Numbered from the stretch's first letter, positions 1 through 8,371 are shown. The stretch is 64,000 bases of DNA from Clostridia bacterium (GCA_900770415.1 CAAGKN010000026.1:62001-126000); one strand, 5' to 3'. The notes: generated by a model not told the origin, from the letters alone. Numbers and translations are program-made.

Positions 1-1140
1 TGGATTACAGGAATTCATTAATGCTTGCCTTAAACTTTCTGCTCCATGCGGTCTATAATATCTCCAGCATTTTATTCTTGTTCCTGCAATGTTTATAGAA
101 CCAGTGCAGCAAAACTCTCCAGCCCTGTCTGTATCAGTTATTCCTTCTTCCAATGAGGCAGATGCAGTTACAAGCTTAAATGTGGACCCCGGCTCATAAG
201 TATCTGATATTGCTTTATTTCTCCACATTTGAGCAAGCGCATTTGATTTATCTCCTGCAGATAAGTCATCCCACACAATCTTTAAATCTTCTTCATTTAT
301 TAAATATGGTTCATTTAAATTATAATTTGGATAATTAGCCATTGCTAAAATATCGCCAGTTTTTGGATTTGAGATTATTATATTTCCTCCACCTGTGCAA
401 ACATTATCAACACAAGCTTGTGCCAAATATTTTTCTGCAATAGACTGTATTGTCATATCTATTGATAATATTAAATCATCTCCGTTTACCGCTTCTACAT
501 AATCCTCTCCTGCCGTTCCTAATTCAGAACCTGTGGCATCTGTCAATTTTAATATTTTACCTTGCTCACCTTTTAATATGCTATCATACCTGCTTTCAAT
601 CCCTTCCAAGCCTTGATTGTCGCTTCCTGTAAAGCCTATAACATTAGATGCAAGTGTGCTATATGGATAATATCTTTTTGTATCTTCATCTATATTAACT
701 CCTGTTACAATATTATTTTCTTCTAGCCAAACTCTAAGTTCATTTGTTTTTTCTTTATCAACTTTTTTTACAATTGTTTCTATGGAACTCCTTTTACTTA
801 CTTTCTTTAAAACATTTTCATAATTTAGATCAAATATCTCTGCCATCTTTTTTGCTAGTTTTTCCTTGTTTTGTGGAGCTATATTTTTAGGTGTTACAGA
901 AACCGTTTCCACACTAGCACTCACTGCTAATACATTTTTGCCAGTACTATCATATATTATCCCTCTTTTAGGATTTATTTTTCTATTTAATGTTTGTTGA
1001 GAATACGCCATTGACTGTAATTCCGAGCCTTGCACGAACTGTATTACCCCAATCCTTACAATCAGTAAAAAGCATAATATAAAGGTAATAAATATCATAT
1101 TTCTTAATCTTCTTTTTCTTTTAATATTTGTAGGTTTCAT
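1..1140 (-). CDS. Class B penicillin-binding protein, FtsI/SpoVD type (C-terminus outside window)
   Basis: Transpeptidase that cross-links peptidoglycan at the septum or in the spore cortex. Only the first 380 codons are inside the window. The start is ATG at 1140, followed by a basic N-terminus and one membrane segment (about residues 13-33). The dimerisation domain follows, then the transpeptidase domain with the catalytic SxxK motif STFK (Ser about 319) and the SxN motif SCN (about 377). The KTG motif must lie beyond the window. It follows the FtsL-like gene in an mraZ-rsmH-ftsL-pbp order, which is where FtsI/PbpB or SpoVD sits in Clostridia. The sequence cannot separate these two paralogues without the C-terminal part, so I give no symbol. 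An AGG codon near the 3' side is in frame as ordinary arginine. Confidence 0.92.
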   Translation of the reverse strand, partial: MKPTNIKRKRRLRNMIFITFILCFLLIVRIGVIQFVQGSELQSMAYSQQTLNRKINPKRGIIYDSTGKNVLAVSASVETVSVTPKNIAPQNKEKLAKKMAEIFDLNYENVLKKVSKRSSIETIVKKVDKEKTNELRVWLEENNIVTGVNIDEDTKRYYPYSTLASNVIGFTGSDNQGLEGIESRYDSILKGEQGKILKLTDATGSELGTAGEDYVEAVNGDDLILSIDMTIQSIAEKYLAQACVDNVCTGGGNIIISNPKTGDILAMANYPNYNLNEPYLINEEDLKIVWDDLSAGDKSNALAQMWRNKAISDTYEPGSTFKLVTASASLEEGITDTDRAGEFCCTGSINIAGTRIKCWRYYRPHGAESLRQALMNSCNP

Positions 1141-1197
1141 AAGCTCTCCTATATAATAAAAATAAGATTAGTATTATTTATTTATCTAATACTAATC

Positions 1198-1713
1198 TTA
1201 TTTAAATATATTCTTAATTGTATTTATTATTACCTTAAAAGGAGACTCTTTTTCGTCTATTACCACTTCTTCTGAGGCCGGTTCAATATAATCATTTTTT
1301 GGAAGTGTCATATATATTGTTTGCTTTGAATTTAATTTTTGCATTCCTAATTGTGTTTTTGCTTCTTGTTCTAAGTTGTTTAAATTCATTCCATTTTCTA
1401 TCGCTATTTCTAATTGAGCATTCTGTTTTTCTACTTCTGCTAATTCTGATTTTAAATCTTGTATTTTTGCAAAGTTTTCATCTATCTGCGAATTTCTTAA
1501 ACTTATGCCAAAAATTATTAAAAAGCCTATTGCTATATATTTTATTACTTTCATTTTCCTCTTTTTTATTTCATTTGCTTTATTCTTATTTGTTGTTTGT
1601 GCTTTTCTTGCTGTTGTTTTTTTCTTTTTATATGGATTTTTTACAGGTGTATACTCTGGCTCAAGTTTTCTTGGACTTGTTTCATATTGATATCTACTAA
1701 AATTTCTTGGCAC
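1198..1713 (-). CDS. ftsL: FtsL/DivIC-like septum protein
   Basis: Bitopic divisome protein that links the FtsQ-FtsB-type complex to septal wall synthesis. The 171-residue product has a long basic cytoplasmic N-terminus (about 55 residues, many Lys), one membrane segment (about 57-74) and a short leucine-zipper-like coiled coil outside (about 78-110), the architecture of FtsL. Sequence identity in this family is always low, so the call rests on architecture and on position between rsmH and the penicillin-binding protein. The start is GTG at 1713, placed 7-8 bases after a strong GGGGG ribosome-binding site. The cytoplasmic tail is longer than in Bacillus FtsL. Confidence 0.8.
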   Translation of the reverse strand: MPRNFSRYQYETSPRKLEPEYTPVKNPYKKKKTTARKAQTTNKNKANEIKKRKMKVIKYIAIGFLIIFGISLRNSQIDENFAKIQDLKSELAEVEKQNAQLEIAIENGMNLNNLEQEAKTQLGMQKLNSKQTIYMTLPKNDYIEPASEEVVIDEKESPFKVIINTIKNIFK

Positions 1714-1747
1714 TTTTATACACCCCCTTCAAAATTCATTATATATT

Positions 1748-2689
1748 TTATATTTTTTCAAACACTCTTAATTTTGCACTTCTACTTCTTGAATTTTCTT
1801 GCATTTCTTTTTCTGTTGGTAAAATTGGTTTTTTAGTTATAATTTTACCAAGACTTACATTTCCACATACGCAATAAGGTAAATCTTTTGGACAAGTACA
1901 TTTTCCCTCTGCATCTATAAATGCTTTCTTTACCATTCTATCTTCTAGTGAATGGAAAGTTATTACACATAATCTTCCTTTGCTATTTAAAGCTGTTATT
2001 GAATTTTTTACTGTATTATACAAAGGTTCTATTTCATTATTTACTTCTATACGTATTGCTTGGAATGTTCTTTTGGCTGGATGAGAATTTTTTTCTCTAA
2101 ACTTACCCGGAATACTCTTTTCTATTATTTTTACAAGTTCTCCAGTTGTTTCTATCTTTTTATTTTTTCTATATTCGCAAATATTTCTTGCAATCTTTCT
2201 AGAAAATTTCTCTTCGCCATATTCAAATATTATTCTTGCTAAATCCTGTTCCTTGTAGTTATTTACTATATATTCGGCTGTAAGTTTCTGAGATTTATCC
2301 ATTCTCATATCTAGAGGTCCGTCATCCATATATGTAAATCCTCTTGTTTTTTCATCTATTTGATATGAAGAAACTCCTAAATCTAGTAAAATTCCATCTA
2401 CACCTTTTATATTTAAATCTTTAATTATTTCATCTATATTATCGTGATTATCATGTACATATTTTACATTGTTAAAATTTTTTAACCTTTCTTCTGCTAC
2501 TGCTAAAGCTTCTTCGTCCCTGTCTATTCCAATAAGCATGCCTTTTCTAGAAAGTTTCTTTACTATTTCCAAGCTGTGTCCAGCACCGCCCATTGTTCCG
2601 TCTACATATATTCCGTCTGGTTTTATATTTAAATTTTCTATACATTCATTTAGTAATACTGATACATGATTAAATTCTATCTTTTCCAA
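1748..2689 (-). CDS. rsmH: 16S rRNA (cytosine-1402-N4)-methyltransferase RsmH
   Basis: S-adenosylmethionine-dependent enzyme that methylates N4 of C1402 in the 30S P site. Family signatures are visible: the N-terminal HVSVLLNE motif, the cofactor-binding stretch YVDGTMGGAGHS, LLDLGVSSYQID, and the C-terminal FHSLEDRMVKK segment, ending with the usual basic tail RSRSAKLRV. The open frame extends to 2701, but GAGG at 2696-2699 is six bases before a TTG at 2689, giving MEKIEFNHVSV, which is the usual start region of RsmH (313 residues). It sits downstream of mraZ across an unusually long, repeat-filled spacer and a hairpin at 2721-2748. Confidence 0.95.
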   Translation of the reverse strand: MEKIEFNHVSVLLNECIENLNIKPDGIYVDGTMGGAGHSLEIVKKLSRKGMLIGIDRDEEALAVAEERLKNFNNVKYVHDNHDNIDEIIKDLNIKGVDGILLDLGVSSYQIDEKTRGFTYMDDGPLDMRMDKSQKLTAEYIVNNYKEQDLARIIFEYGEEKFSRKIARNICEYRKNKKIETTGELVKIIEKSIPGKFREKNSHPAKRTFQAIRIEVNNEIEPLYNTVKNSITALNSKGRLCVITFHSLEDRMVKKAFIDAEGKCTCPKDLPYCVCGNVSLGKIITKKPILPTEKEMQENSRSRSAKLRVFEKI

Positions 2690-2720
2690 TTTAAACCTCA
2701 ACTAAAAAAATAGCATTAAA

Positions 2721-2748
2721 CAGTTGGTAAAAATATATGTACCAACTG
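2721..2748 (-). terminator. Hairpin between mraZ and rsmH
   Basis: A nine-base perfect inverted repeat (CAGTTGGTA / TACCAACTG) with a ten-base loop lies 32 bases upstream of the rsmH start and is followed on the minus strand by a T-rich run at 2703-2710, about ten bases past the stem. It could be a terminator or attenuator separating mraZ from the rest of the division cluster. Confidence 0.55.
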
Positions 2749-2749
2749 T

Positions 2750-3090
2750 CTTCCTCTTTTGTTTATATAATTCTTTTGTTTCTTTTGGCTTTCGCCATTT
2801 TTCTTTTGTGTGTTTTTTACAACCCCTCTTAAAAAGTCGTATTGATTTCTTTTGTACTTAATATTTTTTCTTTTGTGTGTATAATTTTACTTGTTAAGTA
2901 AATTATAATTGTAATCTTTTGTGTAATTTATTTTTAGAATATTTTCTTTGGTGTTTTTTTAATTTTTCTTTTGTACTAGTTTTCTTTAGTACTTCTTTTA
3001 TCTTTTGTATTTCTTTTCTTTAGTATTTTTTGCTTTCTTTTGTATTTAATAATTTAATCTTTAGTATCTTATTTTTTATCTTTTGTGTTT
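2750..3090 (-). repeat. Degenerate array of ACAAAAGA/ACTAAAGA octamers, non-coding
   Basis: The 400-base gap between mraZ and rsmH contains no plausible gene. On the minus strand it carries about 15 copies of the octamer ACAAAAGA or close variants (ACTAAAGA, ACCAAAGA), usually preceded by GT or AT, spaced mostly 16-23 bases apart with two gaps of 46. Stops occur in all three frames. It is purine-rich on the transcribed strand. The array is not a CRISPR: units are short, degenerate and spacers differ in length. Confidence 0.7.
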
Positions 3091-3108
3091 TATATAAACT
3101 TTTTCAAG

Positions 3109-3550
3109 TTATATACCTAAGTTTTCTATTCTTTCTGCAATTTCATCTGCTGCTAGATTTTCTTCTTCACTATATTTAAGCCATTTTTCTTTGCTCCAAA
3201 TTTCTATTTTGTCTAATACACCAATTATAACTACTTCTTTTTCTAGTCCTGCAAATTCTCTTAAATTGCTATTTATTAAAAATCTTCCTTGCTTATCAAG
3301 TTCGCATTCAGTAGCTCTTGCTAAGAAAAATCTTTTTAATGCTCTTGCATCTTTATTTGTAAGTGGAAATGTTCTTAATTTTTCTTCGAAGTTTTTCCAT
3401 TCGTTTCCGCGAATATACAAACAAGCATCCATCTAGACCTTGTGTTATAACAAACTTTTCTCCAATGTCTTCTTTTAATTTAGAAGGCATTATAAGTCTA
3501 CCTTTTGTATCAATTGAGTGCTCATATTCGCCTATTAACAAATGTTCCAC
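3109..3550 (-). CDS. mraZ: Transcriptional regulator MraZ, read through one CGG frameshift site
   Basis: DNA-binding regulator of the dcw cell-division cluster. Two overlapping frames together encode one MraZ. The first (start ATG 3550) gives MEHLLIGEYEHSIDTKGR and the first SpoVT/AbrB-like repeat; the second carries ALKRFFLARATECELDKQGR and the second repeat. The frame break is the CGG codon at 3407-3409 (after TCG). Skipping its C gives YSGNEW, matching the conserved YPxHEW region of MraZ, and a 146-residue product, close to the 143 of Bacillus. Without the shift, both repeats cannot be in one protein. Its operator repeats lie just upstream at 3576-3606. The break could be a mutation or base-calling error, but 14 identical sites elsewhere argue for recoding. 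Confidence 0.9.
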
Positions 3551-3575
3551 CTCTTTTCACTTTTGAGGATTTTTG

Positions 3576-3606
3576 TTCCACTTTCCTCCACTTCGCTCCA
3601 CTTTGA
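3576..3606 (-). promoter_or_regulatory. MraZ operator: three GTGGA boxes at 10-base spacing
   Basis: On the minus strand three direct repeats of the form AAAGTGGAGC, GAAGTGGAGG, AAAGTGGAAC follow one another with an exact ten-base period, 25 bases before the mraZ start. MraZ of Mycoplasma and Escherichia is known to bind such tandem GTGG-type boxes in its own promoter, so autoregulation is likely. A fourth looser copy overlaps the mraZ ribosome-binding site near 3545-3552. Confidence 0.85.
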
Positions 3607-3667
3607 ACTTATTTTATACGATTAGATTATAAAATGCAATACTTTTTGCAAAGTTTTTTTATTTTTT

Positions 3668-3712
3668 TGCAAAAAAATACACCTCAAAATTATATTTAAG
3701 GTGTATCTTTTT
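3668..3712 (-). terminator. Rho-independent terminator after the coiled-coil gene
   Basis: On the minus strand ATACACCTTAAAT pairs with the downstream segment ending in GAGGTGTAT and is followed by a run of T. It directly follows the stop codon at 3714 and separates this gene from mraZ. Confidence 0.8.
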
Positions 3713-3713
3713 A

Positions 3714-5072
3714 TTACCTTGTTTTTTCAACTGGTCTTGCTGGTTCATGTATTTCATTTAATTTAGTTTTTCCTAATTTTACTCTTATACTATTTCTGAA
3801 ATTGTCCCCAGCAGTTTTTCTTTTTGATTTAGAATCATGCCAAGAAGTAAGTAATGATTTTGTATGATTTATTCCCTCATCAGTTCTACTAAAGTGTTCT
3901 TTTAGCATTCTTCTTATAAATCCTCTGTTAGCATCATATAGTAAACATCCATATTTCGTTTTTTGGTAATTATCTTCAAAGTCCGTTATTTCTTGTGGCG
4001 TCTTATTTCCGAAATCTTCCATAAAGTCTTCTATTTCGTTAGCACTACTTAATATCTCTTCTAATTCTTTTTCTCCTAAATTTTCCGGATCTATACCATA
4101 TTCTTTTGCTCTATTATTTAATATAATTCTTAACTTTCTTCTAGATAATGGCCCTAATTCTTCTATCATCTCTGCAACGTCGCCATATCCCATGTCATCC
4201 AACATTTCTTTTTTATTTGGTGCATTTCTTAGTATTTTTAATTTTTGTTTTGCACTCATATTATTTGTTATTTTTTTATTTTGACTTGCATTTGCAAGTA
4301 CTGGTAACTGTTGTGTATTTGATGGTACTGCCTGTGATTGTGTATTAGGTGTAGCTTGTGGTTGTTTATCTTCAAGATTAATATTATTTTCTCTAAATAA
4401 TACTCGCAACTCCTTTTCATTGTTTATAATTTCTTTTTCAAACTGTGCCTGTTCTAATTTATGATTCGCTATAGAATCATTAACATCTGATTCAAATCTA
4501 TCTTTCTTCTTTTGTAATCTAAGGCTCTTTTCTTCATTAGCTATCACTTTTGCTATAATCTCTGTTTCATCTTTTCCGCTTTCTTCTAGCGCTAGTTTTT
4601 CAGCTTCTAACTCTATTTTTTCTTCTTCTAATTTTTCTAAATCCTCAACAACTTTTTGATGTTGTTTTTCTTCTTCTTTGATAATTTCTCTATTTTGTTC
4701 TACTATTCGTTTTTGCTCCGCTATTAGGTCTTTAGCATTTTGTCTTATTACTTCTATAGTTCCTTCTCTTATGCTTCCTATGCTTGTTAGCAAAGCGTTT
4801 CTTGCAGTTTCATCCATAGCTTTTTCATTATAATTTTTTGATAAGTATTCTAAGATATCATCTATCTCTAATTTATCCTTTGATTGTCCGGTTATATTTT
4901 TCCAAAAATTATATTCAGCTGGTGTTCCAAGTCTTAAGCCTCTACTTTTATAATCTGGCATTTCTCTAACAAAATCTTTTAAGCTGTCTATTACGTCATC
5001 CTCCATACGTGTAATATTTCCTTTAATATTAGCTATAGTTATTTCAAATGAACTTGTATCGAAATTTAACAA
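3714..5072 (-). CDS. Uncharacterised coiled-coil protein
   Basis: I do not recognise a family. The 452-residue product has no signal peptide or membrane segment. About residues 100-230 form a highly charged coiled coil rich in Glu and Lys. A Gln/Pro/Thr-rich linker (about 235-265) follows, then a basic C-terminal half containing a MSAKQKLKILR segment. The start is TTG at 5072, two bases past the stop of the 40-residue gene upstream and 7-8 bases after AGGAGGGG, so the two genes are translationally coupled. A strong terminator ends the unit. A cytoplasmic structural or scaffold role is possible but not shown. Confidence 0.8.
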   Translation of the reverse strand: MLNFDTSSFEITIANIKGNITRMEDDVIDSLKDFVREMPDYKSRGLRLGTPAEYNFWKNITGQSKDKLEIDDILEYLSKNYNEKAMDETARNALLTSIGSIREGTIEVIRQNAKDLIAEQKRIVEQNREIIKEEEKQHQKVVEDLEKLEEEKIELEAEKLALEESGKDETEIIAKVIANEEKSLRLQKKKDRFESDVNDSIANHKLEQAQFEKEIINNEKELRVLFRENNINLEDKQPQATPNTQSQAVPSNTQQLPVLANASQNKKITNNMSAKQKLKILRNAPNKKEMLDDMGYGDVAEMIEELGPLSRRKLRIILNNRAKEYGIDPENLGEKELEEILSSANEIEDFMEDFGNKTPQEITDFEDNYQKTKYGCLLYDANRGFIRRMLKEHFSRTDEGINHTKSLLTSWHDSKSKRKTAGDNFRNSIRVKLGKTKLNEIHEPARPVEKTR

Positions 5073-5073
5073 A

Positions 5074-5196
5074 TTAAACCCCTCCTAAAACTTGCATTAT
5101 TTTTTTTATTTGTTCAAATAGTTCCTGACTTTTTTTCATATTCTTTTTATTTTCTTTTAATAGTTCTTCTGGCGTTTTCTCATTATTTTTATCCAT
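5074..5196 (-). CDS. Small 40-residue protein upstream of the coiled-coil gene
   Basis: Short frame starting at ATG 5196, eight bases after AAGGAG, and ending at TAA 5074. The product is charged and helical (MDKNNEKTPEELLKENKK... ending MQVLGGV), with no membrane segment. The last codons contain the ribosome-binding site of the next gene, so translation of both is likely coupled. I do not recognise a family; it could be a small partner of the coiled-coil protein or a leader peptide. Confidence 0.65.
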   Translation of the reverse strand: MDKNNEKTPEELLKENKKNMKKSQELFEQIKKIMQVLGGV

Positions 5197-5253
5197 AGTT
5201 AAAACTCCTTAGAAAGTTACAATTAACATATTTATTATAACATTACTTTAAGT

Positions 5254-6606
5254 TTATGTCAAGTTTTGCATTTTTCTCAAGCTTCGTCTTGCCATCTCTT
5301 CATATCTTTTCTTTTTATCTTTAACTTTTTCTTCTAATGGTGGTAGTATTCCAAAGTTTGCATTCATTGGTTGAAATTTTTCATTAGGTGAAGAAACGTA
5401 ATTTGTTAATGCTCCTATTACTGTTTCTTTTGGGAAAATTATTTTTTCTTCTTGTTTTAGTTCTTTTACTGCATTTATTCCAGCAAATAAACCTGACGCA
5501 ATTGATTCTACATATCCCTCTACTCCTGTTATTTGCCCAGCAAAGAAAATATTATTATTAGTTCTTAAATTACCTTCTTTGTTTAACAATTTTGGTGAAT
5601 TTATATATGTATTTCTGTGCATAACACCATATTTTACAAATTCCGCATTTTCTAGTCCTGGTATCATAGAAAATACTCTTTTTTGCTCTCCAAATTTTAA
5701 ATTAGTTTGAAAGCCTACCAAATTATATAATGTGCCACTAGTATTGTCCTGTCTTAGTTGCACTACTGAGTATGGCCTTTTCCCTGTTCTTGGATCATCA
5801 AATCCAACAGGTTTTAATGGTCCAAATCTAATTGTATCTTCTCCTCTTTTTGCCATTACTTCTATTGGCATACATCCTTCAAAAATTTCTCTTTTTTCAA
5901 ACTCATGTAAAGTTACAACCTCCGCATTTACTAGCTCGTTATAAAATTTCAAGTATTCTTCCTTAGTAAACGGAAGATTTATATAGCTTGTATCTCCTTG
6001 GTTTTTTAGTCTTTCTTTCCATTCTTCTATACTTTCTTCTTTTTTCTTTTCCTGTGAATATCTATCTCCATAAAAAGCAATATTCATATTAATACTGCTT
6101 TTTTCTACAATTGGTGCAGCTGCATCATAAAAATACAGCTTATTTTCTCCTGTTATTTTTAAAATTTGTTCTGCCATTTTATCTGATGTAAGTGGTCCTG
6201 TTGCAATAATAGTTATAGCATCATTTTCTAAACTTCCAAAAAATTCTTTTCTTATAACTTCTATATTTTCATTCTCTTCTATGCTTTTAGTTACCAACTT
6301 AGAAAATTCATCTCTATCTACAGCTAACGCTTGTCCTGCTGGAACAGCTGTTAAATCTGCACATCTTATAAGAAGTGAGTCAAGTTCTCTTAATTCTTGT
6401 TTTAGTAATCCACATGCATTTGTAATTGCATTTGATTTAAAAGAGTTGCTACAAACAACCTCTGCTAAATTATTACTCGAATGAGCAGGAGAAAAAACAC
6501 TAGGTTTCATCTCATATAATTTTACTTTGATACCTCTTTTAGCAATCTGATAAGCAGCTTCACAGCCAGCTAATCCTCCTCCAATAACATTAATATAATC
6601 TTTCAT
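5254..6606 (-). CDS. trmFO: Methylenetetrahydrofolate-tRNA (uracil-5)-methyltransferase TrmFO
   Basis: Flavoprotein that makes ribothymidine at position 54 of tRNA using methylene-tetrahydrofolate. The N-terminal FAD-binding motif VIGGGLAGCEAAYQ, the segment AHSSNNLAEVVCSNSFKS, and the C-terminal INSPKLL and FAGQITGVEGYVES motifs are diagnostic of the GidA-related TrmFO family. The frame is open to 6648, but GAAGGAAG five bases before the ATG at 6606 marks the start (450 residues, family-typical). It follows cwlD across a terminator whose end lies just before this ribosome-binding site. Confidence 0.97.
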   Translation of the reverse strand: MKDYINVIGGGLAGCEAAYQIAKRGIKVKLYEMKPSVFSPAHSSNNLAEVVCSNSFKSNAITNACGLLKQELRELDSLLIRCADLTAVPAGQALAVDRDEFSKLVTKSIEENENIEVIRKEFFGSLENDAITIIATGPLTSDKMAEQILKITGENKLYFYDAAAPIVEKSSINMNIAFYGDRYSQEKKKEESIEEWKERLKNQGDTSYINLPFTKEEYLKFYNELVNAEVVTLHEFEKREIFEGCMPIEVMAKRGEDTIRFGPLKPVGFDDPRTGKRPYSVVQLRQDNTSGTLYNLVGFQTNLKFGEQKRVFSMIPGLENAEFVKYGVMHRNTYINSPKLLNKEGNLRTNNNIFFAGQITGVEGYVESIASGLFAGINAVKELKQEEKIIFPKETVIGALTNYVSSPNEKFQPMNANFGILPPLEEKVKDKKKRYEEMARRSLRKMQNLT

Positions 6607-6619
6607 ATTTTCTTCCTTC

Positions 6620-6653
6620 AAAAAAAATTCCTGATGAATCTTGTTCATCAGGG
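6620..6653 (-). terminator. Terminator between cwlD and trmFO
   Basis: Perfect nine-base stem CCTGATGAA / TTCATCAGG with a four-base loop, followed on the minus strand by AATTTTTTTT. It immediately precedes the trmFO ribosome-binding site, so any read-through transcript would supply trmFO. Confidence 0.85.
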
Positions 6654-6661
6654 CTATTTTA

Positions 6662-7387
6662 TCACATATTATAAAAATAATCCATTATTCCAGTATATAT
6701 TCCCCAAGCCAATTTGGTTTGATAATCATCTGTTAGTAATAGTTGTTCTTCTTCTGGATTTGATAAGAAACCACATTCCACTATACTTATTGGTATTTCT
6801 ACATGTTTTATTATATATACATTATCTATTTTTAATGGCACTCTATCATTCTGCTTTTGTATTGTTTGATTTAAACTGTTTTGTATGCATGTTGCTAGTT
6901 TTTGTCCTTCCGGGCTTTCTTGCTTATAAAATGTTTGCCATCCCCAATATTGTTGCTGTGGTATTTTGTTTAGATGGATTGATACAAATATATCTGCACT
7001 TGATTCGTTTCCTATTTTTACTCTATTATGAATATCTGATATCTTTTTTTGTTTTAATGTATTACTGTCCAAATCATATATTGCATTTTCATCTGAGCGT
7101 GTAAGTATTACAGTTGCGCCAGATTGTTCTAGCAGATTTTGCACTTTTAACGCTATTTTTAAATTACTTTCTGCTTCGGTTGTTCCATTACTACTTTGAG
7201 CACCTTCATCTGGAACTCCATGTCCTGCGTCTATTACAATCACTTTATTATTTACTGGTAAAGCCACTGTTGCAACGGTTTTATTTTTTGTATTATTTAC
7301 ATTGTATGCAGTAATTGAATACATGAATATAAATGTTGCAATTATTCCTGCCCAAAATATTATCTTTTTTTTATTTATTACTACCAT
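6662..7387 (-). CDS. cwlD: N-acetylmuramoyl-L-alanine amidase, CwlD-like
   Basis: Zinc amidase that cleaves the stem peptide from muramic acid; CwlD makes the muramic lactam precursor in spore cortex. The product (241 residues from ATG 7387) has an N-terminal membrane anchor (about 9-28) and one Amidase_3 domain with VIDAGHGVPDEGAQ (zinc His), the glutamate in TEAESN, VSIHLNK (zinc His) and VECGFLSNPEEE (catalytic Glu). The frame is open to 7405, but GAGGTG six bases before 7387 sets the start. That ribosome-binding site lies inside the 3' arm of the preceding terminator stem, so hairpin formation should block translation. Assignment to CwlD rather than another amidase rests on size and anchor. 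Confidence 0.85.
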   Translation of the reverse strand: MVVINKKKIIFWAGIIATFIFMYSITAYNVNNTKNKTVATVALPVNNKVIVIDAGHGVPDEGAQSSNGTTEAESNLKIALKVQNLLEQSGATVILTRSDENAIYDLDSNTLKQKKISDIHNRVKIGNESSADIFVSIHLNKIPQQQYWGWQTFYKQESPEGQKLATCIQNSLNQTIQKQNDRVPLKIDNVYIIKHVEIPISIVECGFLSNPEEEQLLLTDDYQTKLAWGIYTGIMDYFYNM

Positions 7388-7423
7388 AAAAAACACCTCA
7401 TACATAATATATATGAGGTGTTT
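7388..7423 (-). terminator. Terminator overlapping the cwlD ribosome-binding site
   Basis: On the minus strand AAACACCTCATAT pairs with ATATGAGGTGTTT-like sequence ending in TTTTTT immediately before the cwlD ATG. The 3' arm contains GAGGTG, the cwlD ribosome-binding site. Confidence 0.8.
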
Positions 7424-7444
7424 ACTAATGTTATTCTTTTTATT

Positions 7445-8371
7445 TTAATCTCTTCTATCAATTGCATAAGAACTTCCCATTGTTGTTTTTGATAAATGTT
7501 TTACTTGTGCTCCTACTTCTCCTATTTCTAATGTGTTTGCAAACCTTTTTGCATCTGCTACAACTACTCCAATTGAAATAGACGTTAATGGAAATTGTTC
7601 CATTATTCCCTTTCTATTTTGAACTTCAATGTATCTTCTTGCAATATCTGTATCATTAAAAAGTTTTAAAACTTCTACATCAAATTCTGCAATTATGTTT
7701 TGGCATATTGTTTCATAATCTATGTCATCATTTGTTATTGCAACAAAATCGTCTCCACCAATGTGTCCTACAAATGCATCTGTACTTTCTAATGCGTGTA
7801 TATGCTTTGTTATTATTTTGGCAGTTAACTTTATTATTTCGTCACCTTTTAGAAATCCGTACACATCATTATATGCTTTAAAGTTATCTAAATCAATGTA
7901 CAATACAACAAATGGTTCTTTTTTTAATAATCTTTTTTTAAGTTCTGTTTGTATTGGTAAATTTCCTGGTAACCCTGTAAGTGGACTAACTGTTCTATTT
8001 ACAGTTAATAATCTTGATAAATTTTTTATTATATAATACAAATAATTTTTTATATCTTTTTTTGAAATAACATATTCTACTGATTTTTCTAAAATATCTA
8101 TTTTATGCTCTTTTGAATCATTATCTGTTATTACTATTATAGGTGTTATACTATTGTCTTCATTCTTTCTAATTTTTTTGCACAATTCTATAACATCTGT
8201 ATTAGCTGATTCTTCATTTATTATTATAAGGCTAGGTATGCTTTTTAAGGAAATGTCTAACTTTTCTGGATTTATATTTCTAAATCTAAAAGCTTTTTCC
8301 TGTTCAAACATTCCTCTTATCATCATTATTAAATCATTATTACAGTCTATAATATGTATTTCTTTTATCAT
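7445..8371 (-). CDS. REC-GGDEF protein with degenerate sites (GGDDF)
   Basis: 308-residue cytoplasmic protein with a response-regulator-like N-terminal domain (about 1-115) joined to a GGDEF domain (about 135-305). The GGDEF part shows the usual SPLTGLPGN entry, YIDLDNFKAYND (metal Asp residues) and the signature loop as IGGDDF rather than GGDEF/GGEEF. In the REC domain, the strand that should end in the phosphoacceptor Asp reads SLIIINEES, so the Asp is absent. It could be a weak diguanylate cyclase, a GTP- or c-di-GMP-binding sensor, or inactive. It is upstream of cwlD and separated from it by a terminator. ATACTAAAGATAGGAG precedes the start. Confidence 0.85.
   Translation of the reverse strand: MIKEIHIIDCNNDLIMMIRGMFEQEKAFRFRNINPEKLDISLKSIPSLIIINEESANTDVIELCKKIRKNEDNSITPIIVITDNDSKEHKIDILEKSVEYVISKKDIKNYLYYIIKNLSRLLTVNRTVSPLTGLPGNLPIQTELKKRLLKKEPFVVLYIDLDNFKAYNDVYGFLKGDEIIKLTAKIITKHIHALESTDAFVGHIGGDDFVAITNDDIDYETICQNIIAEFDVEVLKLFNDTDIARRYIEVQNRKGIMEQFPLTSISIGVVVADAKRFANTLEIGEVGAQVKHLSKTTMGSSYAIDRRD

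Noticed and set aside
2750..3090. CRISPR array
   Set aside because: Repeat units are only eight bases, degenerate, with variable spacing and no cas genes nearby.
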